64,000 nt of DNA, taken from NCBI RefSeq assembly GCF_037126465.1, contig NC_088206.1, positions 57,516,841 to 57,580,840 of the forward strand, written 5' to 3'. A model generated the notes under the pieces. That model was given only the letters and a program-made list of their open reading frames with translations, was not told where the DNA came from and searched no databases. The stretch comes from Ornithodoros turicata (lineage: Eukaryota > Arthropoda > Arachnida > Ixodida > Argasidae). The first letter of the stretch is position 1. The number at the start of each line of letters is the position of its first letter. The translations under genes and the position numbers were made by a program. This document shows positions 45,380 through 56,467 of this stretch, in pieces.

Positions 45380-47853
45380 TTCGCACCGACTAGCCCAATT
45401 ACTCGTCGTGTTGCACAGTTCTTTGGTTAATGTCGGTAGCCCACAGCGTAAAAAATAAACGGCATTCATTCCATTGTCCTCGCGCGTTCCCAATGATGAT
45501 TTTGCGTCTTCATCCCTTTGCGTACCCTTCGGCACGTGTCATAATCCTTTAAGCACACACGAAATGCGTTCCTGCCATTGAATTCGCACCTCCCACTTCG
45601 CCCATTCCGGCAGAGAGACGCAGTGGGAACCCTTCACCACGCAGCTGCGTCTATTACAGCCTCGGATAAGCAGTGCGTCAAACTATAGCGCCCGCGCTCA
45701 TAACCCCCGGATCAATGTTTAGCGCCCACTCAATCGTCACCGAGAGGTTTCAACGAACGAGGGCGCTGTCCCGTAAAAACCTCATGCACGCCATAAACCC
45801 AGGCTGCCGTCATCACTATTAACGATCATACTTGCAATAAAAGGAGTCGAGGAGGAGGCAGGGACAGTGCACGCTGCTTATTTTTTAGTCGCGTCAATAT
45901 AACGGAGGGGAAAAAGTAGTAGTTACAAATTTACTGACATTTGTAGAAAAATACAGGAAAGGTGTTTCAGGTAAACGTGTTTTTTCGAGCAGCCTTCGGG
46001 TATGCCATCACGCCAGCAACCCTCCTGTCTAAAGGGCGCTATATGCTATATACCCATACCCAGGCAAAACTCACTTATGAGGCCTAGAGTTGCCGGTCTT
46101 CAGTATTTACCGAAAAGCACCGATAAACGTACGCCGGTAAATTCCTTACAAGTTCGGTGAAAATAATTATTCACCGATTGTCGTCGAAATGTCGACTTCA
46201 AATGTCTTGGTTTCATTTCCTGTCCCTTCGATCTGAACTGGTTGGCAGCGGACAGTGGACATGAGGTCGATCTTGGAAGAACAGGTATTACGTCTTTAAC
46301 TTCTCACGGGTCCTAATGTTGCCGATATTCAGGATCCAGGCCAGTTACAAATAGATCTGCATTATGAGAATCATGGAGTGGTACCATGGACTGTACCAGT
46401 GCCTATTCCACAAACACTGACAACTAGGACACGAACCGACTGAAAGATCTCGCTTCCACAAAAAAGCTCCGATGCTAATTTCTTACAGTGAAAAGAGCGG
46501 CGTGCGATGTCACCTGCATCGCTAACATGCACCTCACAAACTTATCAACCCCTTATTTTAACAGTTGGCATTCTAATGAAAAAGGGCCCTCCCGTCACGT
46601 TCCTCGCCGGTCTCCACGTTTCAAAATATTACCACCGAAAGACACCGATTTCTCCCACCAAATGTCTGAAAATTTAAGCACCGGGGACCCGATACGACCA
46701 TGCTCACTCTTGCTCAATGGTGCGAATGAGGAGTGAGCAAACAGAGAGAGCGGGGAGTGAGTGAGTGAGCAAGAGAGGAGCTGAGCGAAGAGTGACCGGC
46801 AAAATGACAGGTACCTTACAGATCAGACGACAGACTTGTACATCCCTTGAGTACCGTACTCAAAATGCCGTATTTTAAATACGTTTCTTAGTATTTTAGC
46901 ACATTACCCAGTACCTTCCCGAAAAGTATTTCTACTGTATTTAAAATAGTTTTTCAGCATTTTCTACTCAATACTCTCATTCCCACGCAATTCCCCACCA
47001 CCTCTACAAGTCCTCAAAATTTACGTTTGCTGTTTGAGGAGGCCCGACACATAAAGGAGTTGGGTGATAATTGTGTAAGGCTTCCATCTACTATTCAGAT
47101 AAAGTTCAGAAAATTTTGGAGGGTACCTTTTGTACGCGTGAAGGCGTAACTTGATGTTCCGGGTGTTTGTCAGGAAAAAGGCTGTTGAAAATAAATTTTT
47201 GTTGAAAGTGCAGTACAATGTAGATCGTTGTTTGTCGTCATTCTCGTCCTCGTCCTGAACTCGTCTGGGTTCCTACACTGCAATTGTTCTCTTATGTCCT
47301 ATCAACAAGCCCAAGCCCTTGTTCCCTTTCTGATCAATACCCAGATACCTTAAATACTTCTTGAGTATTTACTACCGTACTCTGGCTACTTTTTCTTTTC
47401 TTTTTCTACAGAAAACTAGTTCCGTTCTTACAATAAATAAGCACCGAAGATACCCTTGAAGCGGCTGTCGACACCTAAGCACTTGCACTCTACGCGTATT
47501 CTGTTCCCTGTGTGACAATAAAAACCACGCACACAAGCCCTTAGGTGCAAATACCATTGTTAAGAACCCTTCTGGCTATCATAAAGATAAAAAAAGGAAA
47601 GGGAAGAAACGCCATCATCGGACAACGCAAGCCGGTGCTGAGGCCAACTTTTCCATTAAAAGAAAGCAGGCGAGATGATAGCAGGAACGTAAATGAAAAA
47701 AGAAGACAGAAGAGATAGAAAATGAAACAGAGAAAGAGAAAAAAAAAAAACGCATGGAAACTGGAACCAAGCAGGAAGAAATAAAACGGCTGCTTCACTG
47801 TTCGCCTCCGTGTTCGTATACGATAGAGACAGAGGTGGTGGTGGTGGTGGTGG
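45380..47853. other. Unassigned DNA with GAGTGAGC-rich and GTATTTAAATAC-rich patches
   Basis: GAGTGAGTGAGTGAGC-type repeats lie at 46,732-46,790. Degenerate AGTATTT/AAATACT motifs are frequent at 46,845-46,975 and 47,325-47,395 and may mark one decayed element whose ends I cannot place. Confidence 0.45.
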
Positions 47854-48627
47854 TAGAAACAGAACTTCACCGCATAGCACGCTCAGCACCAACCGCGTTT
47901 CACAATGATATCGTACTTTTTCCTGATTTGTTGAAAACGCTAAATGTGCCCCTTTTTTGTAGCAATTTGGATATAAGTAGGGTTCCAGGTTTTCGACCAT
48001 TTGCCGAAAAATGCCGAGAAACACCCGCCGAATATTTTATTTGGAAATTCGGCAATTTTCGAAAAACTCCTTATTACACTCTTGCATTGGTGCTACATGC
48101 CAAAAATATCGGTACCCCATTGCACTTTCCTCTTTTGGGGCATCCCATTTTGGTTTATCCTTCCCCTTGTTTCCAGGTGGAATGCCCTGCGGAGCTGCTG
48201 GCCTCTAGTCCAGGGGAAAACCTTCCCCTGTAACACTTTGATCAGTGGGTCAGGAGGGTTTAAGTACACCTGGAACCCTCCAACAAAGTAAAGGAAATTC
48301 CTTGCGTTCTCATTGTCCTCCAACCAAGTCTCCCTCGATTGTCTTTCTCCCTTGTGATTATAGCTACCGATTTTTTGGCATCTATTTTTGGCGCAAACGT
48401 TTTAAAATGACGAAACTATCAGAATTTGACAAAGCATATCAATGCCGAAAGACTCCCACCAAATATCCCCAGGAATAACTGCCGAAAACACGGAACATTG
48501 GACGTAAGCTACGCTAAGTGTCACAAAAAGGCGTAGGCACAGCTCTCTCCTCAAATCAGAAGTGGTATCTGTATCACTCGACGCAATGGTTGGCGCAGGC
48601 GCGCTACGCGGCGAAGTTCCATTTTTA
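47854..48627. mobile_element. Family M element, long copy (774 bp)
   Basis: TAGAAACAGAACTTCACCGC at the left pairs with GCGGCGAAGTTCCATTTTTA at the right; the CACGCTCAGCACCAACC block pairs with GGTTGGCGCAGGCGCG. A GGTGGT microsatellite abuts the left end. The larger centre has no recognisable ORF. Confidence 0.72.
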
Positions 48628-49698
48628 GATTGTAAGAGACCAGAAACCGGGTGACTCGAGCTTGTCGCGGGCCACCGACATATTGTGACCCAGCGTTGCT
48701 CCGCTGAGTTTTTCAGAGGTTATAAAACTTTCTAACAAATAAAGAGAACAAAGACACGAGTAAAATTTCCTAAAGTACGCGAATAAAACGGTTTAATGCA
48801 ACGCTGAGTCGTGTGGCGTGCTTTTTACTGTTCCGTTGGATCGTTTAAACGGATCGTGAAAAATCCTGGACCAGAGGACCTCGATATTCCCGGTTACGAA
48901 ATCCTCGATCTCGAATTTCACGCTCTCGGAACAAGGAAAATCAATGAGAATGCTCGATTGCTTCGTATGATGATATGCCGTGTTTAACAACACGACATCA
49001 CTATTTAACGATTCAGATTCACAGGCCCGATGTCTGTTCAAGTCGTTTAGGCGAACGAAAGCCACATTTTAGCGGAGCGGACACAACGGAACAGCACGTT
49101 GGCTAGTTTATTATTAGGTTAGTGCAAGTTCGTTATTGGCAGTTTCCCGCGCCGAACTGTGCATTTTATAGTCAGATTACATTTATTTACAGTAGTTTAT
49201 TTTCCAACGGGGATTACGAGCGCTTTATTTCGAGGTACGCCGGCCCCTCCGGACAGTTCTGGCTACGGCGGCTACCGTTCAGATAGGCCTGGAATTACAT
49301 TCGTAGCACGCTGCCATCCGCTATGAGCAAATTTGTGAGCAACGTATCCAGACGAGGTGTACTTCAATCCAGATTTGAGTGGGGTATCTTTTATGCCGAT
49401 AACACTGGGTCACAATATGGCTGCCGCCGGCATTTGACGCGCCGTACGGTAAGTGATGCATGTGGAGAGGGCCACTTTCCTGCAATGTGCTAGGAATGTG
49501 CACAGCGAAAGCACTGGGTTGTGTGAATCGTATCTCAGCACTTAAGACGTCACAGTCCAAAACACACACACGTCGCAGTCACGTGGCAAAATTGTTTGGT
49601 CCATGGCCAAATTCAGCCCACCAACTCTTTGCCCTAAAAGTACTTCTAAGCTTTTTGGACACCGTAGGATCACTGTGAGGAGACTCATTATGCTATTG
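48628..49698. other. Unassigned DNA with a spaced inverted repeat
   Basis: CATATTGTGACCCAGCGTT (48,679) and AACACTGGGTCACAATATGG (49,401) are inverted, about 700 bases apart. They may be subterminal repeats of a decayed element. No coding signal. Confidence 0.45.
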
Positions 49699-49937
49699 TA
49701 CAGCTCCCGTCAAAGTTAATAATAACATTGAGAAAAATTATGTCTCATTTTCGAGCGTGATAACAGCCACCCTGGGGGCACTGGGGGAATCTTAAGTGAA
49801 CAAAATCCTCGCGTTACACTAACAGAGTAATTTTGTTCAAATGAGATTTTCTCATGGCCCCAACTGTTGTTGTAATCGCGCTCGGGAACGAAAGCACATT
49901 TTTTCCAGTGTTATTATTAACCTTGACGAGAGCTGTA
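49699..49937. mobile_element. TACAGCT hairpin MITE, copy 2 (239 bp)
   Basis: TACAGCTCCCGTCAA and TTGACGAGAGCTGTA ends with TA flanks. It shares GATAACAGCCACCCT and the CATTTTTTCCAGTGTTATT arm with the copy at 15,858, and its terminal dozen bases with the larger palindrome at 23,615. Confidence 0.8.
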
Positions 49938-50743
49938 CCATGTTACCGCCAGCAATGGAATGGGATAGAGTATCGGTCCCAGGCTATGAAACTCCCCAAT
50001 CATAAACACTACAATAAAGTTTTTATTTGTTGTATATAAGAGTGTGATAACAAAAATACCCTCCTTGCAGTTTGCGAGCAGTGCGCGAGACGACGGGAAA
50101 TGAAATAAATACAGTCCACGAGGAATTACGAAGTTACAGGTGAATTCACGTGGATTATTTCCAAACCTGCAAGTTAACTCCACCGCAATAACAATGTCTG
50201 CGACTCAACGCCTCATCTACCCTCAGCAAAAATGCGTGTTTCCCCAACACATGCTAACCTTTTTCTTCTTTTATTTTCCTTATCATCGCCCAATGGGGAG
50301 CGGGAAATGAGGTAACGAAGGCTGGATGGGAAATGGAAGAGAGGACTGCATTTTCAGCATTATCCTCGAACGATTAGAACTTTTTTTATATATCACTCCT
50401 TGTTCCAGGATGTGCTCTTACAAACTGAAGCAGAGGCTTTCTCGATGGAACAGCTTCGACCTAAACCAAAATGTCTCCCACTCTCCATGGCCGTCTGTAC
50501 GGATACACAATGGAATTGATGTGACTTCGACGGAGTGAGTGTATGCTATGCAGCTTTGACCGCAAACTGATTAAGCTCTTGCGTGGAGGAAGCTTCATTT
50601 CCGAAAGCTCTGACGGCGGAAAAGGCGCGTGTTTATCCACTGACCGCTATATCGTTTCACCCTCGCCGGAGCAGGGCACAATGGCTCATACAGGACGAGC
50701 TGTTCTCGGTATAGCTACTCGGAAACAGCGCACATGCGATACC

Positions 50744-51075
50744 TACAGTCGTGTTCAACTTAAGAAGGAAAAGAAATCTAGTCCATCAGCTCTCAAAATA
50801 TTACTGCGCCGCGGACAGGACGGCTGGACACGGTGAGGTCACGCCGCCTCCTTGCGTCAGATAATATAATCCATCATACTTACTCTGCTTCCGTATTGGC
50901 TGTTAAGATTGGCCGCGTGACACTACGCCGCGACAGACAGTGCGCTCCCCCACTGATAGCGCATGGTGGCGCTGCAGTATTTCTCCTAGCGCGTTATTGC
51001 GTCTCCTTACCTCCAACGGCGTATGTAGTTGACGGACCAGATTTCTTTTCCTTCTTAAGTTGAACACGGACTGTA
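50744..51075. mobile_element. TACAGTC-ended MITE (332 bp)
   Basis: TACAGTCGTGTTCAACTTAA at 50,744 pairs with TTAAGTTGAACACGGACTGTA ending at 51,075. The arms are about 45 bases and include GAAGGAAAAGAAATCT. TA-bounded, as in Tc1/mariner elements. The centre is GC-rich and non-coding. Confidence 0.82.
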
Positions 51076-51250
51076 GGCGTTCCCACTTTACTCGCTACTT
51101 TGCTAAACAATTTAGAGGTGCGTATATCGTATACATTTCATGGACATATTTCACGCATAAAAGCGCCATAGCTTTTTAATTGCTCTAGTGTTCGCAGTAC
51201 AGTGGAGGGTATAGGTTCTGTTAAGTTAAATTGGACTGGATTAGTGTAGG

Positions 51251-51377
51251 CATCTTTAGAGGGTGTATACACCGGCAAACAAGAATACAACAACGAAAAA
51301 AGCTTGGCGTTTCGAAACGTCAAACTTTTTTTCCTTGTTGTATTGTTGTTTGCCGGTGTATATACCCATTAAAGATG
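51251..51377. repeat. 127-bp palindromic MITE
   Basis: CATCTTTA at the left and TAAAGATG at the right enclose GGGTGTATACACCGGCAAAC and its near complement, with AACAACGAAAAAAG toward the centre. No coding potential. Confidence 0.75.
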
Positions 51378-51884
51378 TCAATCCCCGGCATTTGTACTAT
51401 TTTTTTAGAGTAGGCATAGGAAGAAAAGTATTTTACATTTTATTTTTCCTTACACCATACCAAACCGAGAAAAGCATGGAGACTTGATATCCTTATTTTT
51501 CTTACTACACCTAACATAAACCTCACCACCGGTGTACTTATTCTGCGTACTGCATCTCTCGATTCCGTTGTAGTGGCACGGAATACAAAGTGGGGGCTTT
51601 GAGAGAGCAATGCTGGGCTAGGAGCTGTTTTGGGAACACCTGATCATTGTTTTCAGCCCCTGGCTTTCGGGATTATTTCCGACGAATCCCGGGACGAGAT
51701 TTCTGGATCAAGATAAAACTCGGACAGCTCGCACACGTAGCCTTTTACTAGTAACTCTGACGTTTCCCGTGTCTCTGTATATTGAAGACAACGAAATCGA
51801 ACAACTCAGGAAAAAGGTGCTGACGCAGGGATTCGAGCCTGGAACCTAATGATTTCGGGTCAGGGATGCTATCACAGTAAATTC

Positions 51885-52448
51885 AAAAACACCCTTTCTG
51901 GGTAAAAAAAAAAGGCGTTTTTAAGCAAATACACCTTTTTTAATTCCACAAAGTTAACCAAAGGGTGCTAGAAAGGTGTATGAGAAAATACACTCTTTAT
52001 TAGACCAAGTGATGTATCAAAAAGGGTGTTTTAAAGGCCCGTTCCGACATACAGCGCTTTGCTCCACAGCGCTGCACCACAGCACTGCAAAACAGCGCTG
52101 TATTTCCACTGTGGGGTTCGCACTTGCAGCGCTTGTCCCAGCGCTGTACTTGGTGATCTCACGTGATCGAAAAAAAAAAGGCAGCCCCGTCACGTGAACG
52201 CGGCGCCGCGTTCTCATTGGTTCAGGGAGCCTATCGCTGGGAGACAGCGATGGGAAAGTTCACCGAAGCTCAACTTCGCCAAGCGCTGTTTTCCATCGAG
52301 TCGCAGCCGGGAGAGGAGGGAAAAACAGCGCTGTTTTCCAGTGCTCTGGAGCAAAGCGCTGTATGTCGGAACGGGCCTTTATGCGTTTACACCTGTTTCT
52401 TCCCTTTTGCACCCGTCAAGTAACACTGGTGTAGAAAATGGTGTTTTT
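51885..52448. mobile_element. Inverted-repeat element, interrupted by a second element
   Basis: AAAAACACCCTTTCTGGG at the left corresponds to the complement of the right end (AAAAACACCATTTTCTACAC). GGTGTA/TACACC motifs recur inside. The centre is occupied by 52,034-52,379. Confidence 0.6.
52034..52379. mobile_element. MITE with iterated AGCGCT palindromes (346 bp)
   Basis: AAGGCCCGTTCCGACATACA and its complement form the ends, with TA on each side. AGCGCT recurs at least nine times (52,053, 52,068, 52,094, 52,127, 52,140, 52,283, 52,327, 52,365 and others). It sits inside the 51,885-52,448 element. No transposase. Confidence 0.8.
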
Positions 52449-52989
52449 ACGTAGCAATAAGGCTGACCGCTTTCTGGTCTATCATGGTGTGTGCAGGTGG
52501 TCATGCACAGGACAAAGCAAAGGCCACTGACTGTGAAATTTATCACTTGGTGTCCAACAAGTTTATTTTACACTTTTGAAACACGATCCCGTAGCAGCAA
52601 GCTGACAACAATGTGGTTTGCCTGGAACCAAGCCGACAAAGCTAGTTCTAAGCTAGCTAGCTAGCTGGTGAAGGTGCTGTGAGAAGAGTAGCTATAGGCT
52701 CATTTTCCATTTACAGCGCTGGCAGCTGGCATACAACCCAGGGACTGCTGGGTAATTCGCCGCTTTTTATAGAAAAACTGACGAGCCTGTTTTTGCTTTT
52801 TTTTTTTTGTTCATAATGATACCACGATGCTACACGTAAGGTTTATGCTGCAAGGTGGGACTGCGGATAATTTCGACCACCCGGGGTTCTTTTGACGTGC
52901 GCCGAAAATCTTCGACACACGGAAAGCTCAGTGCGGTTTGAGTTCTTTATTTTCATCGAAGTGGACATCTTATGATTCCGCGGCACGGC

Positions 52990-53695
52990 AATCCTGCTCC
53001 TACGCAAAGGCGTCGACCGCGAAATATCTGTTGTGGACGATAGCAGTTTCTTTGATTGATTGATTTGTAAAAGAAAAAATGGAGATGTTAGTCTCGAGCC
53101 ACTCGGGACTGGCTACTCCGGGACGCGTTATTGAGAAAAGAAAGGGAAACTACACAAATCTATACACTTTGAAATGGAATGGATGACAACATCACCACAA
53201 AACTTCCCACCAAAAGCAACAGTGTACGAGAGTCCACGTGCGAAATATCAATGCACAAAAAACAAACAGCGTCAAAAAGTGTCAAGGTCCGTCGAGACGA
53301 GAAATTGCACAAGGGCGCGCATGGCAGGTATGAGCTGATTTGCGGGCCAGCACCCAAGAAACTTTTCGGTGGAGTATGGCCGATTATCCAGGCGGGCCAG
53401 CGATGACACAAGGGTACAACGGTGTGCACTGTACCTCGGGCAGTCTTGGAGTATATGATCCACGTCCACAACTACATCACACAGACCGCAGTTGGGGGAC
53501 GAGACCATGCCGAGCTTAAACAAAAGTCGTTCACTGTATGGCACGTTGAGGCGAAGCCTGTAGATGAGCGACGTGATGGGGTCGAGGAAGCGCTGACGGC
53601 ATATAAAAACAGAGATCTGGGTCTACCTTGCGCAGGAACGACGTAGAAGGGACACTTCTTCGCCAGTGTTCACTGCACAGACGTCTCATAAGGGT
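52990..53695 (-). mobile_element. LINE 3' fragment with Cys-His knuckle
   Basis: On the minus strand two overlapping frames read HWRRSVPSTSFLRKVDPDL, then PYSERLLFKLGMVSSPNCG with C-x2-C-x8-H-x4-C (CGLCDVVVDVDHILQDC). This is the same C-terminal region as the LINE at 33.0-33.6 kb but clearly diverged. Its probable tail is a TCAA-type simple repeat near 53,050. Element C begins at its upstream end; I do not recognise LINE sequence beyond element C, so the copy is probably 5' truncated close to the insertion point. Confidence 0.75.
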
Positions 53696-53699
53696 AAGG

Positions 53700-56463
53700 T
53701 GGTCATTCCAGGCCAAGTCACCCAAAGGTCGTGCTCGACCTCCCTCAGTTTTACTTCAAAAAATTATCATGGACTCCTTATTGCAAATAAAGACATCTTT
53801 CCGAGTTTTACTGGACAATGTTGAGCTGTTGTCGATTTAGGCGGGGTCAAAGTTCGTCAACCAAGCTACGAAAAAAGTTACCTACTGAGCAGGGTTTTGA
53901 GTCTAGGTGGACTTTAGTGACATAGAATGAAAGAACGTGGCCCTAACATTCTGCCAATATCAAGTTCTTCCCTCGTGTTCCATTTTCGGCCAGCGAAACA
54001 GGGCTGCTTTTTGGCGCTATTTCTTACAACTTTGCGCCTTGCTAAGGGCATTTTTCGCACAAGCTGGAAGGGACAAATACATTCAGCGTGTTCTGTACCT
54101 TCCATACTTCAAAATCACATGTTTTGAAGGCCGACCACACAATACTTTTTGCCCCATTTAATCCCAAATGCCGTACTTTTGGTAAAGTTGCCCGTTTTCA
54201 ACGCCGTTTTTGAAAATGAAGCGGTCGGCCGAGAACAATCCAAATAGATGGAGATGACAGATCAATATCTCTACTAAATCATATAAAAAATTGAGAAGGT
54301 ACTTTTTGATAAGGACGAGAAAATATGTTTTATGTCCCACATGGTTACGCGAGGGCCGCACGAGACGGCTCCCTGTGCTGTGAGGCGCGCGAACAGATCG
54401 CGTGCCTAGGTTTCACAAGCCTCGTCGGCCGGTGCGGCCGGATATGAGCATTTCCTTTTTTTTTCTTTTTTTTTTTGCCAGCCTTTTGTTAATCAAATGT
54501 GTAGTTTTTATTGTTATCAGTGCATTGGTAAGTATTGTTAGTAGGTGTTTCTCAGAATCTTTCATTCGCGGCGTTTTGAAGTGGTAGTCATGAGAAACGA
54601 CAGCGATGCTTTCACACTCACAAGGAACATTATGAGCAAACAATACTATCCCTTCAAATGCGCGTTTCTTATGATTAATAGCAACGCAGATCACGTTGTG
54701 AGGAGGAGTGTCGTTGGGAGGAACCCGAGAGGTCTGCCTGCCTGATTAGACGGCATGTTTCTCGGGAAGGGAAAGGTGATGGAGAGGAGGAGAGGAAAGG
54801 GTGAAGTGGAAGACCGAGCGGAATCCGCTCGGATGGAGGATAGCTGCGTCCATGGGCCGACTTCAGGGGAACTGTGCCGGCATACGCCTATTACACATCT
54901 GAGGGAAACCCAGGAAAAACCCCAGACGGCACAGCCGGCCCGCGGATTCGAACCGCTGACCTCCCAGTCTCCAAGCGCACGCGTTACCGCTGCGCCACCG
55001 GAGCTGGTGATCACGTTGTGAGCGGATAGCTTTTGCTGCATTGTAGCGTCCAAAAACGCGCTCGTACATCCACGTAACATTTAACACATGGCCTTGAAAT
55101 CGGCTTAGGAGAGCTCATCCGCGGCTCAGCTGATTAGTTTATGATCGTCTTTGTCACATGTGATGCATGCCGGGTAACCAAAAAGATGTAAAAGGGGTAA
55201 CCAAAAAAATGCTGAAAGTTTTTTGCTGAAGTCGTTGTGTTGAACAATGGCCGAAGTAGGAACATCAGCAAATGCGCGCGTGCAAAATGAAGGACGGCGG
55301 TATGAAAGTGCGTGGCACGCACGGAAACTCCAGTCGGAGCAGCGTTCAAGACCTATCTTTTCGCCGTACAGAGGAAATTGTAGTGGTCACTTCTAATGAG
55401 ATACCCTACGAATGGTCGCCTTTGCTTTTTAACGTTTGAAAAGAAAATATGAAATAATAATGAAACCGTTGTGCATTCATTTACGTGGGTATCTTTTTGC
55501 TCTTACTTTAAACTGTTACAATCGCGAAAATAAAATATGTAGACAGTCTGAATTGCAAATAAACTGTTTTTATAATTCCAGCCTGCTTGGGTGATCATCA
55601 GCAGCCAGCTGTTCAGTGTGGATAGATTAGCAAGCACCACATGAACGTCTCGGGCTAGTACGCGGTAGTAGCATAGATGTGACTTAGCTGAATATAATGT
55701 CTGTTCTGGTCCTCCATAAGGGATAGGGAAACTTCACCACACGAAAAAACGTTATCCGAACCAAGCCTCGCGACCCACCCGTGCGCCGTTCAGCGTAACT
55801 GTGTGTAGAGTGGATGGGATATGCAAATTATTTTCGCGCCCTAATCGAAAAGTACCTTCGCAATTTTTTATATACTTTAGTATAGATATTGATCTGTCAT
55901 CTCCATCTATTTCGATTGTTCTCGGCCGACCGCTTCATTTTCAAAAATGGCGTTCAAAACGGCCAACTTTACCAAAGGTACAGCATTTGGGATTAAATGG
56001 GGAAAAGTATTGTGTGGTCCACCTTCAAAACATGTGATTTTGAAGTATGGAAGGTACAGAACACGCAGAATTTATATGTCCCTTCCAGCTTGTGCGAAAA
56101 GTGCCCTTAACAAGGCGCAAAGTTGTAAGAAATAGCGCCAAAAAGCAGCCCTGTTTCGCTGGCCGAAAATGAAACACGAGGGAAGAACTTGATATTGGCA
56201 GAATGTTAGGGCCACGCTCTTTCATTCAATGTGACTAAAGTCCACCTAGACTCAAAACCCTGCTCAGTAGGTAACTTTTTTCGTAGCATGGTTTCCGCGA
56301 TTCTGACAAACTTTGACCCCGCCTAAATCGACAACAGTTCAACATTGTCCACTAAAACTCGGGAAAATGTCTTTATTTGCAATAAGGAGCCCATGATAAT
56401 TTTTAGAAGCAAAACTGGGGGGAGTCGAGCACGACCTTTGGGTGATTTGACATGGAATGACCC
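53700..56463. mobile_element. Long-inverted-repeat DNA element C (2,764 bp) with nested SINE
   Basis: The right end reads (complement) GGGTCATTCCATGTC; the left end is TGGTCATTCCAGG, one or two substitutions away. Arms of about 670 bases align (53,700 to about 54,370 and about 55,795 to 56,463), including shared stretches at 53,885-54,135 and 56,025-56,275. AAGG lies on both sides (53,696-53,699 and 56,464-56,467). A SINE sits in the centre. The element lies directly against a minus-strand LINE fragment. No transposase is visible. Confidence 0.87.
54703..55008 (-). mobile_element. tRNA-derived SINE (type S3) with 14-bp target duplication
   Basis: GATCACGTTGTGAG occurs at 54,689-54,702 and again at 55,009-55,022, a perfect target-site duplication. 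Read on the minus strand from 55,008 the element has an A box (TGGCGCAGCGG), a B box (GGTTCGAATCC), then the central domain shared with the other SINEs here (CTGTGCCGTCTGGGG ... GGCACAGTTCCCCTGAAG). It lies in the middle of element C, so it is younger than that element. Confidence 0.88.
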
Positions 56464-56467
56464 AAGG

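Noticed and set aside
44981..45535. 184-codon minus-strand ORF as a gene
   Set aside because: Most of it is the 45,221-45,379 hairpin; the same peptide appears in the plus strand because of the palindrome.
51795..51870. tRNA gene near a GGATTCGAGCC B-box complement
   Set aside because: Only a B-box-like stretch is present; no acceptor or D arm can be drawn. At best a decayed SINE.
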